Source: Colius striatus
Taxonomy: Eukaryota; Chordata; Aves; Coliiformes; Coliidae
Direction: 5' to 3'
Assembly: GCF_028858725.1 (NCBI RefSeq)
Contig: NC_084768.1
Coordinates: 31,092,664 to 31,156,663 of the forward strand
Length of the DNA: 64,000 nucleotides
Part shown: in pieces, positions 36,301-64,000 of the stretch
Layout of the letters: every line of letters starts with the position of its first letter
Numbering within the stretch: the stretch's first letter is position 1
Position numbers and translations under genes: made by a program
The notes under the pieces: model-generated
Told to the model about the DNA's origin: nothing
Database searches by the model: none
What the model saw: the letters and a program-made list of their open reading frames with translations, nothing else

Positions 36301-39300
36301 TCTTCCTCATGTGCCTCAAAGAAATGGCTGAGAGCCAGCGTTGGTCCCAGGCGAGCTGCACTCCTGTGGCAGCTCGGTGCCCCGTGTGAAATGTCATGAT
36401 GGCATTTGTCATGATGTCAGACACAAAGTGTGGTCATCTGCCCTTTTTTTTCTGCCAGGCTGGGGCAGGACTGCCAGTGTGGATACAAGAGTCTTGCTTT
36501 GGAATAAGCCACTTATTCCATTTCTGGGCCCATTTCCTGCGTGGTTTGTTACAAAAAGGTCTGAGTTTGCAACACAGCCTCAGGAGGTTGTACTGCAGGA
36601 TGGTTGGCCCCACTGTCATGGTAAGCAGCTCCCAGAGCATTTCTTGTCTGCAGAGCCAGTTCCCCCTCCTAAAATCCTTTCTGATGCACCAAAGGACATG
36701 AAAACTTCCCAGAGCGTGTGGCCACGTGCTCAAAGCAAAGATGCGTTTGGCAGCATCCCAGTGCCTGCTAGCCCCAGCTGAGGAAAGGGACCAAGGAAAT
36801 GGCATAAGGAGAGGCAGCAGGAGGAAAGGGAAAGCATCAGACAATTCAATGACTTTGCACAAATCCTGCCAGTCCCTGGGAGGAGCTGCTGGAACAGATG
36901 CTCCAGCCATGGGCACGGAGCTGGCAGGGGCCCAGCTGTGGCCACCCCCCTCTGCCCCAGTGCCTGCCCTGCTCCTGGCTGCTGGAGATTATCTGCCTCC
37001 TCCTGGGAAAGGGGAGGAAGGAGAGGAGCCACAGAGCATGAGTGGACCTCAGCTGGTGTGGGAGCATGTGTGCTGCAGCCCTGTGCTTTGCAGGGAAGCA
37101 CCAACATGCTGTCAGCTGGGAGACAGCATTTGTGGCAACCTGTGTATTCTTGCAGCCGCTTTGCATAACAAGGAGTTAGTGCAACCAGAGAGAAGTGCCT
37201 GTGGGTGCTGTGTCTGCTGGCAGGACTTGGGCTAACAGCAGCCAAGAGAAGGCAGCTGCCAGCCCCAAGCACGGGCCAGGGACAGAGTGGAACTGCTGCA
37301 ACACAGCAAACCCCAGCAGGTACAGCACCAGCAGTCACACAGTCCCACGTGGGTAGGTATGAGAGAACAGAAGGAAGGGGACACTGGATCCTTTTACAGC
37401 AACGGTTACTCTGAACAGTGTGTGCAGAGCTTCCAGCCATGGGGGACCCTGCCCCATCCCAGCAGCCATGGGGGAAAAGTCATGCCAGGAGGTCCCTTAT
37501 TTCCCACACACTACAGCTCAGAGGCAGCTGTAGCCCACCCAACACAGTCCCAAGAAGGCAGGGACAGAGTTCAGCCTCTCCAGCAAAACTTCCTTCCCCT
37601 GCTCCCCTTAGGAACCAACTGCCTGTGCCACAGCTGAGGGACTGTGAACTTCTGCAGCCACCACTCAAACCACTGCAACGCTGAGGGAGGGTGGCAGATC
37701 CTCAGGACCAGGGAAGAGGCAGCCTGGAACTTTCCAGGGCTCAGCACTCACTCAGAGGAGGTTCAGACCTGCAGCAGGACTGGTCCTTCCAACACAGGGA
37801 TGGAGGAAGGTAACCACAGCGAGGGGGTGGTGCCAATAACATGCTCCCTGACAGATTGGTTCCTGGGGATGGGGTAGATCAGCACTGTTGATTTGTGCAG
37901 CCAAACAGATAGACTTCATGTTCCCAGCACCTACAGCCCATGTGAGCCCTGGCATGAGGCTGGGCAGTGCACCCTGCCCCAGCCCAGCTCCCCTCCAACC
38001 CAGCCTAGCACTACTCAGGTGCTTATGTGAGCATTAGGCTCTTCCCCTCACAACCAGCACCCAGGAGACAGTCAGTGCTTGGCATTGCCACCTCCCAGCA
38101 GCAGTGGCATTGCATGTGCACAGAGCATCAGGTACCTGCCCCATGCCTCGCCTCCCCAACAGAGCTAAGGGAGCAGCTGCAGATAAGCCTGGCCCAGGGC
38201 CACAGCCTTCTGCCCCAGTTCTCCTGTTCTCCAGTATCTCACCCTGGAGTCACCTCTGGCTCCCCTCACTTTCCACCACCTGGGTCCCCATGCAGGGCTC
38301 TGCCCAAAAAGGGTCAATCCCTTCCTCCCTAACACTTTCCTGAGCCTGGGGCCCTGCAGAAAGCAAAAGCTCTTCAGCTGAAGGGGCTCCCCATGCAGCC
38401 AGGGACCATGGGCAGGTGTGTTGCTGCTCACACTTCACTCCCACAGCATTGCCTGCTCAAGTACCTCCCTCCTTCTCCTTCACAAGCTGAAGGACAGATA
38501 CTCAAGTGCCACTGAGATCTAGAGGAGTCATGAACCTTTCTCAAGAGTAGTGAAGCTGTGTGAGGCCAGGGGGAGGACAGAGGAATGCTGCACCAGCAGC
38601 TGCTGCCTGTCAGCCCCCAGCTCCAGCCTTTCCTGGGGGAGTTGTGGCTCCAGCCCCCAGCAGCTCTGAGCAGCTTTGCCCAATGCCCACGCTCTTCCCC
38701 TCGCACCAGGCGCCTGAGGGGGAGAGGCAGCTCCTGGTCCAGCTGTGAGCCAGCCTGTCATCTCTCTCCCAGCACATAGTCAAGACTAAAAATAGCCCAG
38801 GAGTGGGCTGATGGGGGTTGTGCAGATGGAAAGGGCTGTTCCCTGCCAGAGCAGCCGGGGCAGTGCCAGCTTCTGCACTGGCACAGGGTGTTGGGGCTGG
38901 TTTTGTGCCTTGGTAATCGCCACAGCAGAGCTGTGCCAGGGCCAGAGTGTGGCACAGAGCATCCCAGAGCCATCAACACCTAATCATGATGAAAGGGGGT
39001 ACTGCCCAGACACTCCCTGACAAGTCAAAAGTGCAGCTAAGCTGACAGCGGTGTGGGTGCAAGGGCAGCAGGATGAGGAGCTGCAGGGCACGTGGACAGA
39101 GCAGCTGCAGCAGGAGAGCATGCTCAGCCCTCAGTGGGAGGGAAAAGCCAGAGAAGCAGAGCACAGCTGAGTTTGCAGCCCCTCCAGGAAGAGTGCTGGC
39201 CTTGTTCCCTACAACATACCAACAGAAGGCAAAGCTGTCAGCTCCTCCCTCCCCATCCCTGCACATCCCAAGTCCACAGGCTCTGAGAGCAAGTGTGGCT

Positions 39301-42100
39301 GCTGACGCTGAGCCTTGGGCAACTGTCCACTCAATAAACCCAGTGGAGGAGGAAATGCAGCAGAGATGCTCCTGGAGTTGCCTGGAGGGCCATGCCAGCT
39401 CTTGTAGGAATGGCTTTGAGGATAAGAGCATTAATCCAACCTCAAGCAGAGACTCTGGCTCTGACACCAACCCATGGCCAGTAGGCAGAGGCCGTACCTT
39501 GCCCCAGGGATGCCAATGGGCCAGGGCAGGAGGGAGGGCTGCTTTGTGAGGGCATGTGCAGCCTCATCAGAGCTTCCAACACATGGGGACAACCTGCATT
39601 CCCCCATTCATCCCCAGGCTGGCCCCCCTGTCCCTTAGGCATTCCCAGGAGGGCTCCATCCAGCAGGAGCCCATGCTCAGGGCAGAGCACACCATGGCAG
39701 GGTAAATGCCACCATGCAGCATGGCCTTTGTGACAGGCAACAGGCTTCTTCAGGGTCCAGCTCCAGATAGGGACTAAGAACCCAGAGGCTGGCAAGCTCT
39801 GCCGGCTGCCATCTGAGCTGTCCCTGCACCCCCATCCCACCAGCAGCTATGCCATTCCTCTGCAGCCATCTGCGCTCTCTCACTCCAGAGCTGATCCACA
39901 AAATACCTGTCTACCCTCCTCACAAAGCAACAGCACACGGGGCACAAGCTCTTACTGTCCAGCCCAGCATCCCACAGCCTTCTTGAGTTCATGAGCCCCT
40001 GCTCCCTTGCCTTCAAGATGCATTTCACATGGTTTCAGCCAGTAGCTCTGAAGCACTTTCTGCACTCACCATCATGCATCACTGTGCTGAGGGACACTGG
40101 GTGCATCAGCACCCCCGTGGGCCTTCCACCAGCTCATGAGCAGCTGCAGTGCCTATGGAAGAAGAGGACTCAGGGCAACCCTACCCTGTGCCACAGCCTC
40201 CCTCCTGACAGCACAGACATCTCAAGCAAGCTCCTCTGGCCTCCAGGATACCAGCCCCAAGGCCCACTGCAGCCAATTCCACCGTCCCCACTGCTGGGAG
40301 ACACCCTGTGCACACCCAGCGCAGCCCATGGGCACGACGACTTCTCCCTGCCCAAAGCCACAAGCCCTGCTCCCTCCATGTGGATGTCTCCTGGTGCTGT
40401 GCTGCCCAAGAGGAACTCCCAGCCCACAGATTCCATTCCAGCCTGGCTGGTGTCCCAAGGAGGACACGTGCATCCTTGACCCCAAACCTGAAAAGTCACC
40501 TACTCACCCTCACCCTGTGCTGGGCTTTTGCCAGAGCCCAGGCCAGCAGCCAGCACAGCCAAGGCCACTCCGACCAGGGGCACGTCCCAGGACAGGCTGG
40601 AGGTGCGCAGAGAGCAGAGCCCTGAGCCCTCTCACCTCCCTGCAGGGCTGGGGCACGAGTGCAGCTGGGAGAGGGGTGAGATCCAAGCACCTCTGAGGCA
40701 GGACTGGGCGCAGCCGGCGTCCTTTTTCTCTTGGAAGGGGGAAGTCTCCCTCCCAGCAGGGACCAGGCACCTCCCCACAAAGGCTGCACAAGGGCTCTGC
40801 TGTTCAGCAGCTCCTGGAAAGACTGAGGTGCTGCAGCCTGGCTGGAGAAGGGGCAGGGATGTGCTGTTGAGTGGCGAGAACAGTCCAGCCCCCAGTAACT
40901 CCCCTGGCCCTGTGGCACTTCTCTCCAGGAGCCATCCCTGCGGCCTCAGCATGAGTGGAGGCTGCTGGTCCGAGGCTGCACAGCTGAGGGACTGATCCAG
41001 GTGCCCCCAGGGCTGCTCCCACAACTGGAGAGAGGCTGAGGGACACAGGCAGGCAGGGGGGAGCAGGGCAGGAGCTGGGCTCCCGGGGAAAGCCCCCACA
41101 GCACACTGGTGCCAAAGCAACACCACCACAGGGGCACGAGCCCAGCCCAGGGCAAGGGGCAGGAGAGGCCTCGCAACACTGGATGCCTTCAGAGGGCTCT
41201 GGAGAAGCCCCAGGCTCAGCTGGAGGAGGGGAGTGAGAAGCCCCATCAGCTGCTGACGTGCCTGGCTCCTGGCCCAGCAGCTCGGGGCCACGCATCTCCC
41301 ATCAACGCCGCCTTTCTTCTCCCTCACACAGCCCTTGGCGGCCCCTCGGCTGCTCTGGCTGCGGAGGGAGGAAAGCCAAGGGCTGGTTTTCTGTCCCTTT
41401 CCCCTTGCCAGGCTCTGCATGGTGCTGAGGGCCCAAGATGGGGCCTCCCCGCTGGGGACAGGGCTGCAGCCCCCCGCTTCCACAGGGACCCAAGAGGAGC
41501 CTTCACCTCCAGCTGGAGAGGAAGGAGAGGGCTGACCCCAGCCCTGCTGCAAGGACAGCCCAGGGCCAAGCAGGATGCCCTGTGCTACCTCCCTGCAAGC
41601 AAGGGAGGAATGCAGAGTAAGAACATTGACTCCCCTGCCAGTCCCCACAGACAGCAGCTGTTAAATGGTGTTTGGAAACATCTATCCAGTGGAAATGGAG
41701 AAGCCAGAGGGGACAGACCTGGCTCTGGCTGCCAACATGACTGCTCCCTTCATCTTGCCCTAGCTCTGCCTGAGCCTGGATAAGCAGAAGCTGTGTCCCG
41801 TCGCAGAGCCGAGCAGCCTTGGCAGCGATCCACCTCGGGCAGCCACAGCTCCAGGCAGGAGGGCTGCTAAGCCCTTGAGTGTAGTTGCTCCTCATTCCCA
41901 ATTTCCCTGCTCTCAGCAGAGCCTCCAGTAGCACAGCAGCACCACTCCTATTTCCCACAGGACTGGCTTAAGTTAACAGCTCTCTGCACGTGCAACCTGC
42001 AGCTGGCCAGCCCCCACCACTCGCACCAAGGACGCCACGTCCTGCACCCACCATACCCAGTTGCTTCTTTTTAAACTGCTTGTGGCTATCAGTAACGACA
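36301..42100. other. Intergenic GC-rich, CpG-poor block with overlapping frames
   Basis: Rich in CTG/CAG/CCC words, with long open frames on both strands overlapping one another (for example minus 40632-41648, 338 codons; minus 36730-37440, 236 codons; plus 41109-41783, 224 codons). None shows a domain, a motif or family resemblance. High GC lowers stop frequency, so these are probably not genes. A long non-coding RNA cannot be excluded. Confidence 0.55.
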
Positions 42101-45100
42101 TTGGAGTTAACCCTGTTGTGAGGACTGGCATGAAAACTAAACCCCGAAAGTGCAGAAATACCGTATTCAGGAGAAGCTGCAGCACTTCAGGAGAGTCCAA
42201 GCACGGTAACTAACACCAGCTTCCATTCACAACCACCTGATCTCCATGTCCGAAGCTCCTCCAGATGTCCATGGGTTCAACACAAGCCCCTGCCTCCCCA
42301 AAAGCAGCTAGATTGTGGACTTGAATCCTTAACACTTCTTGAAGTAGTTTGCCCTGGCCTATAGCATGTATCACTGACCATGCAGTCACAGGGACTGCCT
42401 GGTACAGACTCCTGAGCTGCAAAGATAGGTTTCTCCTAACTCTGTATGGAGGTCTTCAGCCTGGGGATGAAAACATCCCAGAACACCAGTCACCCACCTT
42501 GCCTGTAACCTGTGAGAAGGCAGCTCTTTCTTCAGCCAGCTGTGTGGATAAAGATGAGAAGCATCCCAGCTCCTGGGGCCTTGGGTCCTCTCGCAGCATG
42601 AGGGGCCCACACTGGGTCCATCAGGCAGTGACTCTGGTGGGACTCCTTCCCCCAGCTGGATATTCACAGCCCACAAGAACCAGTCATAAAAGTGAGAACT
42701 TCTCTTAAACACAGAACTGGAGGCCAAGGACACCCCTTTTCAGGCTCTGTTAACTCGGCTCAGTTTCGTCTAGAATTAACACAAGTGTTATTGCATTGCA
42801 ACCTTTTCCAGTACCATTCCACATCCTTCCCTTACTCACTAGGTGCTTTCAGGACAATTTTGACTTCAGCATTCTCACATGACTCATGCAAGGAGGCTGT
42901 GGCCATGTTTCTGCATGTATCTGCCCCAGGTTCCTCAAAAGATAGCAATTAGGTGAGTCCTTCCCATTCCCCATGCTCATTACTGCAGCCAAGCAACAAC
43001 ACACCCACCCCACCTGGTGCCTTGCACTCTTCACTCATTCACAAGAGAAACCTAAAGCTGATGAACAGCTCTGACAGTAGTGCAAAGAAACTGAAGGATG
43101 ACAAGGGAAAAAAAGAGGAAAAAGCCTTTTTTGACTTTTAGCAGTATCTCATGCTGTTTAGGGTTGAACCTAAAATACTACACACTTGACACTAACCCAA
43201 GTGAAAGGTTCAGTGCAATGTCTACTAATTTGTCAGGGAAAAGGAGACATTAACATTCTCCCAAAGTACAAAAAGCTGGCTCCAGGAACACTTGGCACCT
43301 CAGCAGCCAAAGACATGGGCTGAAATAATACTATGATGAATAAGCAATTTACTCAAGGTCACCAAGTGTATCAGTAACAAACAAATCCCTGAGCTAAGGC
43401 AGGAGAATCTCCTTTCCCTGACTGCCAGTTCAGCAAGTCTCAACCAGCACCGAGAAACTCAAGGGCTGACATTGAAGTAAAGAACAGTGGTTTGACTCTG
43501 CACCCAGTGAAGATGTTCTGATGACTCCCTATTCTGTCACTCTCAGCTACAAAGGGAAACCAAGGCAATTCAGCTCATCCTGCAGATGTCTCAGGTGTGT
43601 GCTTCAATGAGGAGGGATGACTCGGTGGCTCTGTCTCTGTTCCAGTTGAACTGCCATGCTGCACCAAGCCCTTCAACAACAGAACTCAGCATCTCCAAAA
43701 GACACCCAAGAACTCAATGAAGAAGCATTAAGGAGATGAGTATTAGAAATGAATAACACTAATAGAAAAATCAGAAGCATGATGAGAATTTCCAAGTTAC
43801 ATTGCTTTAGTTCTTAAATTAGTCTACAGATTGTCCATTTTGAAAGGAGATTTATTACTTGATCAAAGTGAAAACAATTTACAGGCTACCAGAGTCTTGA
43901 TTTCATCCCATGTTTGCATTAAAAAAACCAAGCACAACTGCAGACATGTCAGACAACAGGAGCCCAGTCGGAGAATGGAAGAACAGAGATGCACTGGAAG
44001 CCTTGGGATATGTGGCCAAGCTCCTCAAACAGTGCAGAATCAATTCAACCCAGCTCAAAACACCAGGGAGAGAGAGAAGGAGCAACAAGAATGGGTCCTA
44101 CCACTGATGGTATTATCTCTGGTCATCTGAGGGGTCTGCTGATGGAGAAAGAAGTCTCCTAGAAGTCCAGCCACGAGCAGAAACATCCCTGCAGTTGAGT
44201 GTTTTACAAACAGTACAGTCACCTTTTTAAACCTTATAAAAAGTAATCACTGGCTTGCCAAACCCATCCTGAATTCAAGGCAAGCTGCTATTTGTTTATA
44301 CTAAAAATGCTTTTTGTAGGTCCAACCTGAACCAGTCACAGATGGAAGTTTCATGGAAAGTGAAGTGAGGAGGTCTACTGCCTGCAGCATCACATGCAAT
44401 GGACCTAAGGGCTGTCAGAGCTCCCATGGGGTGTGTTGAGCCTGATTTCCTACCGAACAGCTTGTTCAAGCACCTGCCTAGCTGATACTCTGGCAGCACC
44501 TTACCCTGACTGGAGTGATGCTGTAACTGGGATAAATACACTTCCAGAAACAAACCACTGGAGAAAATTATCAATAGTCAAGATCAAAATACAGGTAATG
44601 GAAAGCACATGTACCTTTCAGACAGCTGCTCTGTAGAGAGCTTTTATTGCTACCTGTGGTACTTCAAGCCATAAACCCAGTTGTTCATTCAAAGCTGAAC
44701 AACACAGACCCCTCAAATATCAGGGTCACCAATATGAACTTCACAGAGAGAAACCAAAACGCAGTTCAGTCACTGCAGTGGGTAATGCTCACACTCAAAC
44801 AATGCAGCACAAGTGCTGATGGGAAAACTGGGAATGCCCTTTGTCTCAGAGCACAGGATGGCAGTGGCTTCCAACACAGTGCAGCCAACCGACAACTGGA
44901 GCCTGCAGAAGATGCACCACAACAAAGCTCCACTCCCAGAACAAATACCAGGCATAGGAACCCTGGAAAGTCACTCAGTACTGTTAGAGCTCGGTGGCAA
45001 AACCTGCTGCAGTTGAACAACAGCACTCCAGGCAAACTCAGTTGCTTTGTACTAGGTCATCATTGCTGGATGAAGCTGTTGAGACGGGAGTTTGCAGCAC

Positions 45101-45738
45101 AGGTAGCACATGGAGGTGCACCTAAGTTGTATGGCAGTTTGTGAAGACAGCTTGAACACAGCCAACTTTTCTCTGCAAGGAGAAGGGCAGGTGATAAGAA
45201 GAGTATGTTTTTCATTATTACACAGGTAGTTTTTAGCCTACAAGAAGTTAATAGCAAATCTTCAGATATGCTGACAGAACAGAGGCATGTTTCAGGCTCT
45301 GCCAGCTCACAGCACATCACTTCAGAGAGGCTTATGTACAAGATGAGACATCAAAGTGGAACTTTGTTCCCATTGCCTAGACCAGAGTAACTGCAGCCAC
45401 TCACTCCAGTCTTAACAGATCCTGGTTTTATCAAGCCAACTATTCCATTTATCAGAAAGCAATGTAATACCCTGAGAGCAGGAGTTTGGGCATGGGGGAA
45501 AGAAAAAACACCATGACCCCACAAAGGAAGGCCACTGACCCCACAAAGGAAGGCCACTATCTCCTTTCAGAATCTGTTTAAGCTTTCCAATACTGTTGAA
45601 TGAATTATTCTACCACAAAAAAGTGAGAGAACATCTCTATGCAAAACAGCAACTGTGCAAATCCCTGCTACTCATATCAGCCTCCTGACCCTAGAAAAAC
45701 GTAGGGATAAGTAAGAGTGTTCTTTATAAAAGTTGTAG
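42101..45738. other. Intergenic, KDM4A-proximal part
   Basis: Mixed composition, unique sequence. Apart from a 22-bp tandem duplication at 45.5 kb I see no repeat, exon-like frame or RNA gene. Confidence 0.6.
45514..45558 (+). repeat. Tandem duplication of 22 bp
   Basis: Two perfect adjacent copies, 45514-45535 and 45536-45557, beginning tgaccccacaaaggaaggcc. Complete identity suggests a recent duplication, just beyond the candidate KDM4A poly(A) sites. Confidence 0.93.
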
Positions 45739-47382
45739 TTTATTTCTTTTCTGATCAAGAGTTGTATCACTACACAATACTACATTTTATTGCTAATCAC
45801 AAATCAATGCACCGGGGTTTCAGAAGAGTTTGGTTTATAGCGTTTCTATGTAACAAAAGGAAAAAAAGTTACAAACCCAGACTTTGCAGACACATTGCCA
45901 TGTCCCTATAGAAGCAGGGATGCATTAGGTCTGTTCAGCTAGAAAATTCTCCTCTTGAACTGTTTCTGGAGAACACGTAACCATAATTTTCTCCAGCAGA
46001 AAAAGTCACCCCATCATCCCATGCAAAAAGAAGGTGGTCAATCTGCTCCACAGCCTGAAACTCCTCTCCGAGAGAATGGGAAAGGAACGAGTATTTACAC
46101 AGCTCCCTGCTGTGATGTGTTAATGCTTAAATCATTAGGAGAGTGTAGGCCCATCTTCTGGGTCCACCTACTACCCAGCTTAACTCAGCTTCCTATTGCT
46201 GAGGCAATTCCTATTGCTGGGGCAGCAAGCTCTCCCCAACACACAACTGAGACGTGCTCTACTAATACTCTACAAAAATGCTGTGGTAACCTTTGCCAGA
46301 CAGCAACACAGCAGCACTCCTGCTTCAGAAGAGCACTGCAGAGCCTTCCAGTAACACACACACACTTCAGTGCGTGCTTCATCTGCTTCAGACCCAGTAT
46401 TAGCTGCTGTAAGCGAAAGCCAGCGGCCAGACGACAGACAGTGCTGCCACAGGAGGCACTGCACCGCTTCAGATACTGCTGCCTTGTCATCCCCAACACT
46501 GTGATGCTTGGATTTCAAGAAGGGATTCTGTCCCTTTGGTCATTATTGCCTTAGAGGGTGTAGAGAGAAACTCAAAAGCAACTCCTCAGGCGCTGAATGC
46601 CTGCTCTTGATAGAGGGCTGCACTGCGCAGGGCCCCGGAGAGATTTCACTGGTTCCGAGGCACATTCTATTACTTAATCATAAGTTTGACTGTAAGGTCA
46701 AAACAAGCATCAGAACAACAACAAAAAAATATTAAATGGAGGGTTAAACAGCTTGTCCTATGGGATTCAACTTCACATTTCACCTGTTCACACAAGCACT
46801 TCTTGTCTGCTTGGCTCTGAAGAGCCTACGGCTCAACCCTCAGAAAGGAGATGCTGAGAAACAAGAGACTGAAGCTGCTTACTGCAAAAAGATGGATATA
46901 AATACAAAAAGAGGTTTAATTTCAAGCACCAGTAATACTGCCTGCTCAAGCCCAGGTGTGGCCACCGGGGAGACTCCCAAAATCAGGAACCTTCTTCCAT
47001 TAAAACAATAGACTGTACTATTCTGAAGCTGCCAAGATTCCTGGCTACAACTCCTGAAAGAGTTTGCCACCTGTCAAAACTGTCTCTAATAAAAAAGCAA
47101 GAGTGCTCAACGAGATGAAAGCAACAACCCCAAGCTGGCTTATGCAGTAAGGACCCAACTTTGTCAAATGAGGAGTCTGCAGGCATCAGCTTCAGCAAAT
47201 GGGATCCGTCTCACTATCCAACAGCTTCCTTTCAGCTACCGCAGAGCATCAGCTTTTTAGCTTCCTTAATAAAAAACACCCAAACCACCCTGGATTCAAA
47301 GCATCCAGACATGGCCTGCTGTACTGGGGCATGAAAATCCTTGGGGGAGGTGGGTATCTTCTTCCTCTGCCACAAGCAAGGC
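45739..47382 (-). other. KDM4A: Probable KDM4A 3' UTR with candidate poly(A) signals
   Basis: Directly after the stop. On the minus strand an ATTAAA variant lies at 46915-46920 (about 460 nt past the stop), and AATAAA hexamers lie at 45786-45791 and 45739-45744 (about 1.6 kb past it). I saw no AATAAA in between. The mammalian 3' UTR is of the order of 1 kb, so the true end is probably among these, but none can be chosen from sequence alone. Confidence 0.5.

Positions 47383-64000
<16,618 letters not shown>

Noticed and set aside
36730..37440. 236-codon minus-strand frame rich in Cys
   Set aside because: The Cys residues have no regular zinc-finger or EGF spacing; the opposite strand is equally open.
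40632..41648. 338-codon minus-strand frame
   Set aside because: Overlapped by long frames on both strands; biased to Ser/Pro/Gly/Leu with no motif. Kept only as a region-level finding.
45712..45760. Single nearest AATAAA chosen as the KDM4A poly(A) site
   Set aside because: Several hexamers compete (46915, 45786, 45739) and no downstream GU-rich element decides between them, so only the set is reported.
46351..46366. Short acacacacac stretch as a microsatellite
   Set aside because: Only about five to six units; too short to list as a separate repeat.

Overview
The window is vertebrate nuclear DNA, almost certainly from a bird. The dispersed repeats are CR1 LINEs with the avian 3' end, in both orientations. 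The genes are intron-rich with GT-AG junctions, and 17 KDM4A exons fit into 16.6 kb, which is compact in the avian manner. The CR1 variant, with its stretch about a 'gcagaagcaggttcacctagat' type leader, suggests a non-galliform bird, but the species cannot be fixed from sequence alone. I see no prokaryotic genes, CRISPR array, virus or tRNA/rRNA gene.

Layout, right to left because both genes lie on the minus strand. From 64000 to 47383 lie the last 17 coding exons of KDM4A (JMJD2A), a histone H3K9/H3K36 lysine demethylase. They encode 838 residues, from the second half of the JmjC domain (human-equivalent residue about 213) through both PHD fingers and the double Tudor domain to the natural stop. 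The JmjN domain and the first two iron ligands lie beyond the right edge. From 47382 to about 30300 is a 17 kb intergenic interval. It starts with the KDM4A 3' UTR, passes through a GC-rich but CpG-poor block (about 36.3-42 kb) full of overlapping uninformative open frames, and contains AT-rich islands with homeodomain-type motifs that look like conserved non-coding elements. From about 30290 to 29415 is a strong CpG island with three CCAAT boxes, GC boxes and an NRF-1 palindrome. This is the promoter of ST3GAL3, the Golgi beta-galactoside alpha-2,3-sialyltransferase 3.

The first coding exon of ST3GAL3 (28975-29089 coding, 5' UTR to 29119) carries the cytoplasmic tail and membrane anchor. Everything from 28974 to 1 is the start of the next ST3GAL3 intron, about 40% GC, with scattered CR1 copies and no further ST3GAL3 exon that I can recognise. 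KDM4A and ST3GAL3 are also adjacent and co-oriented in mammals, so this is conserved synteny. The two genes do not work in one pathway.

No new multi-gene system is visible. The items most worth checking are: two palindromic RFX-type X-boxes flanking an AP-1 site in the ST3GAL3 intron; a perfect 17-bp hairpin at 27.7 kb; a small CpG cluster at 16.4 kb with a signal-peptide-like frame; two upstream ORFs in the ST3GAL3 leader, one a bare start-stop codon pair; an orphan exon-like frame at 1.6 kb; and AT-rich regulatory-looking islands in the intergenic region.
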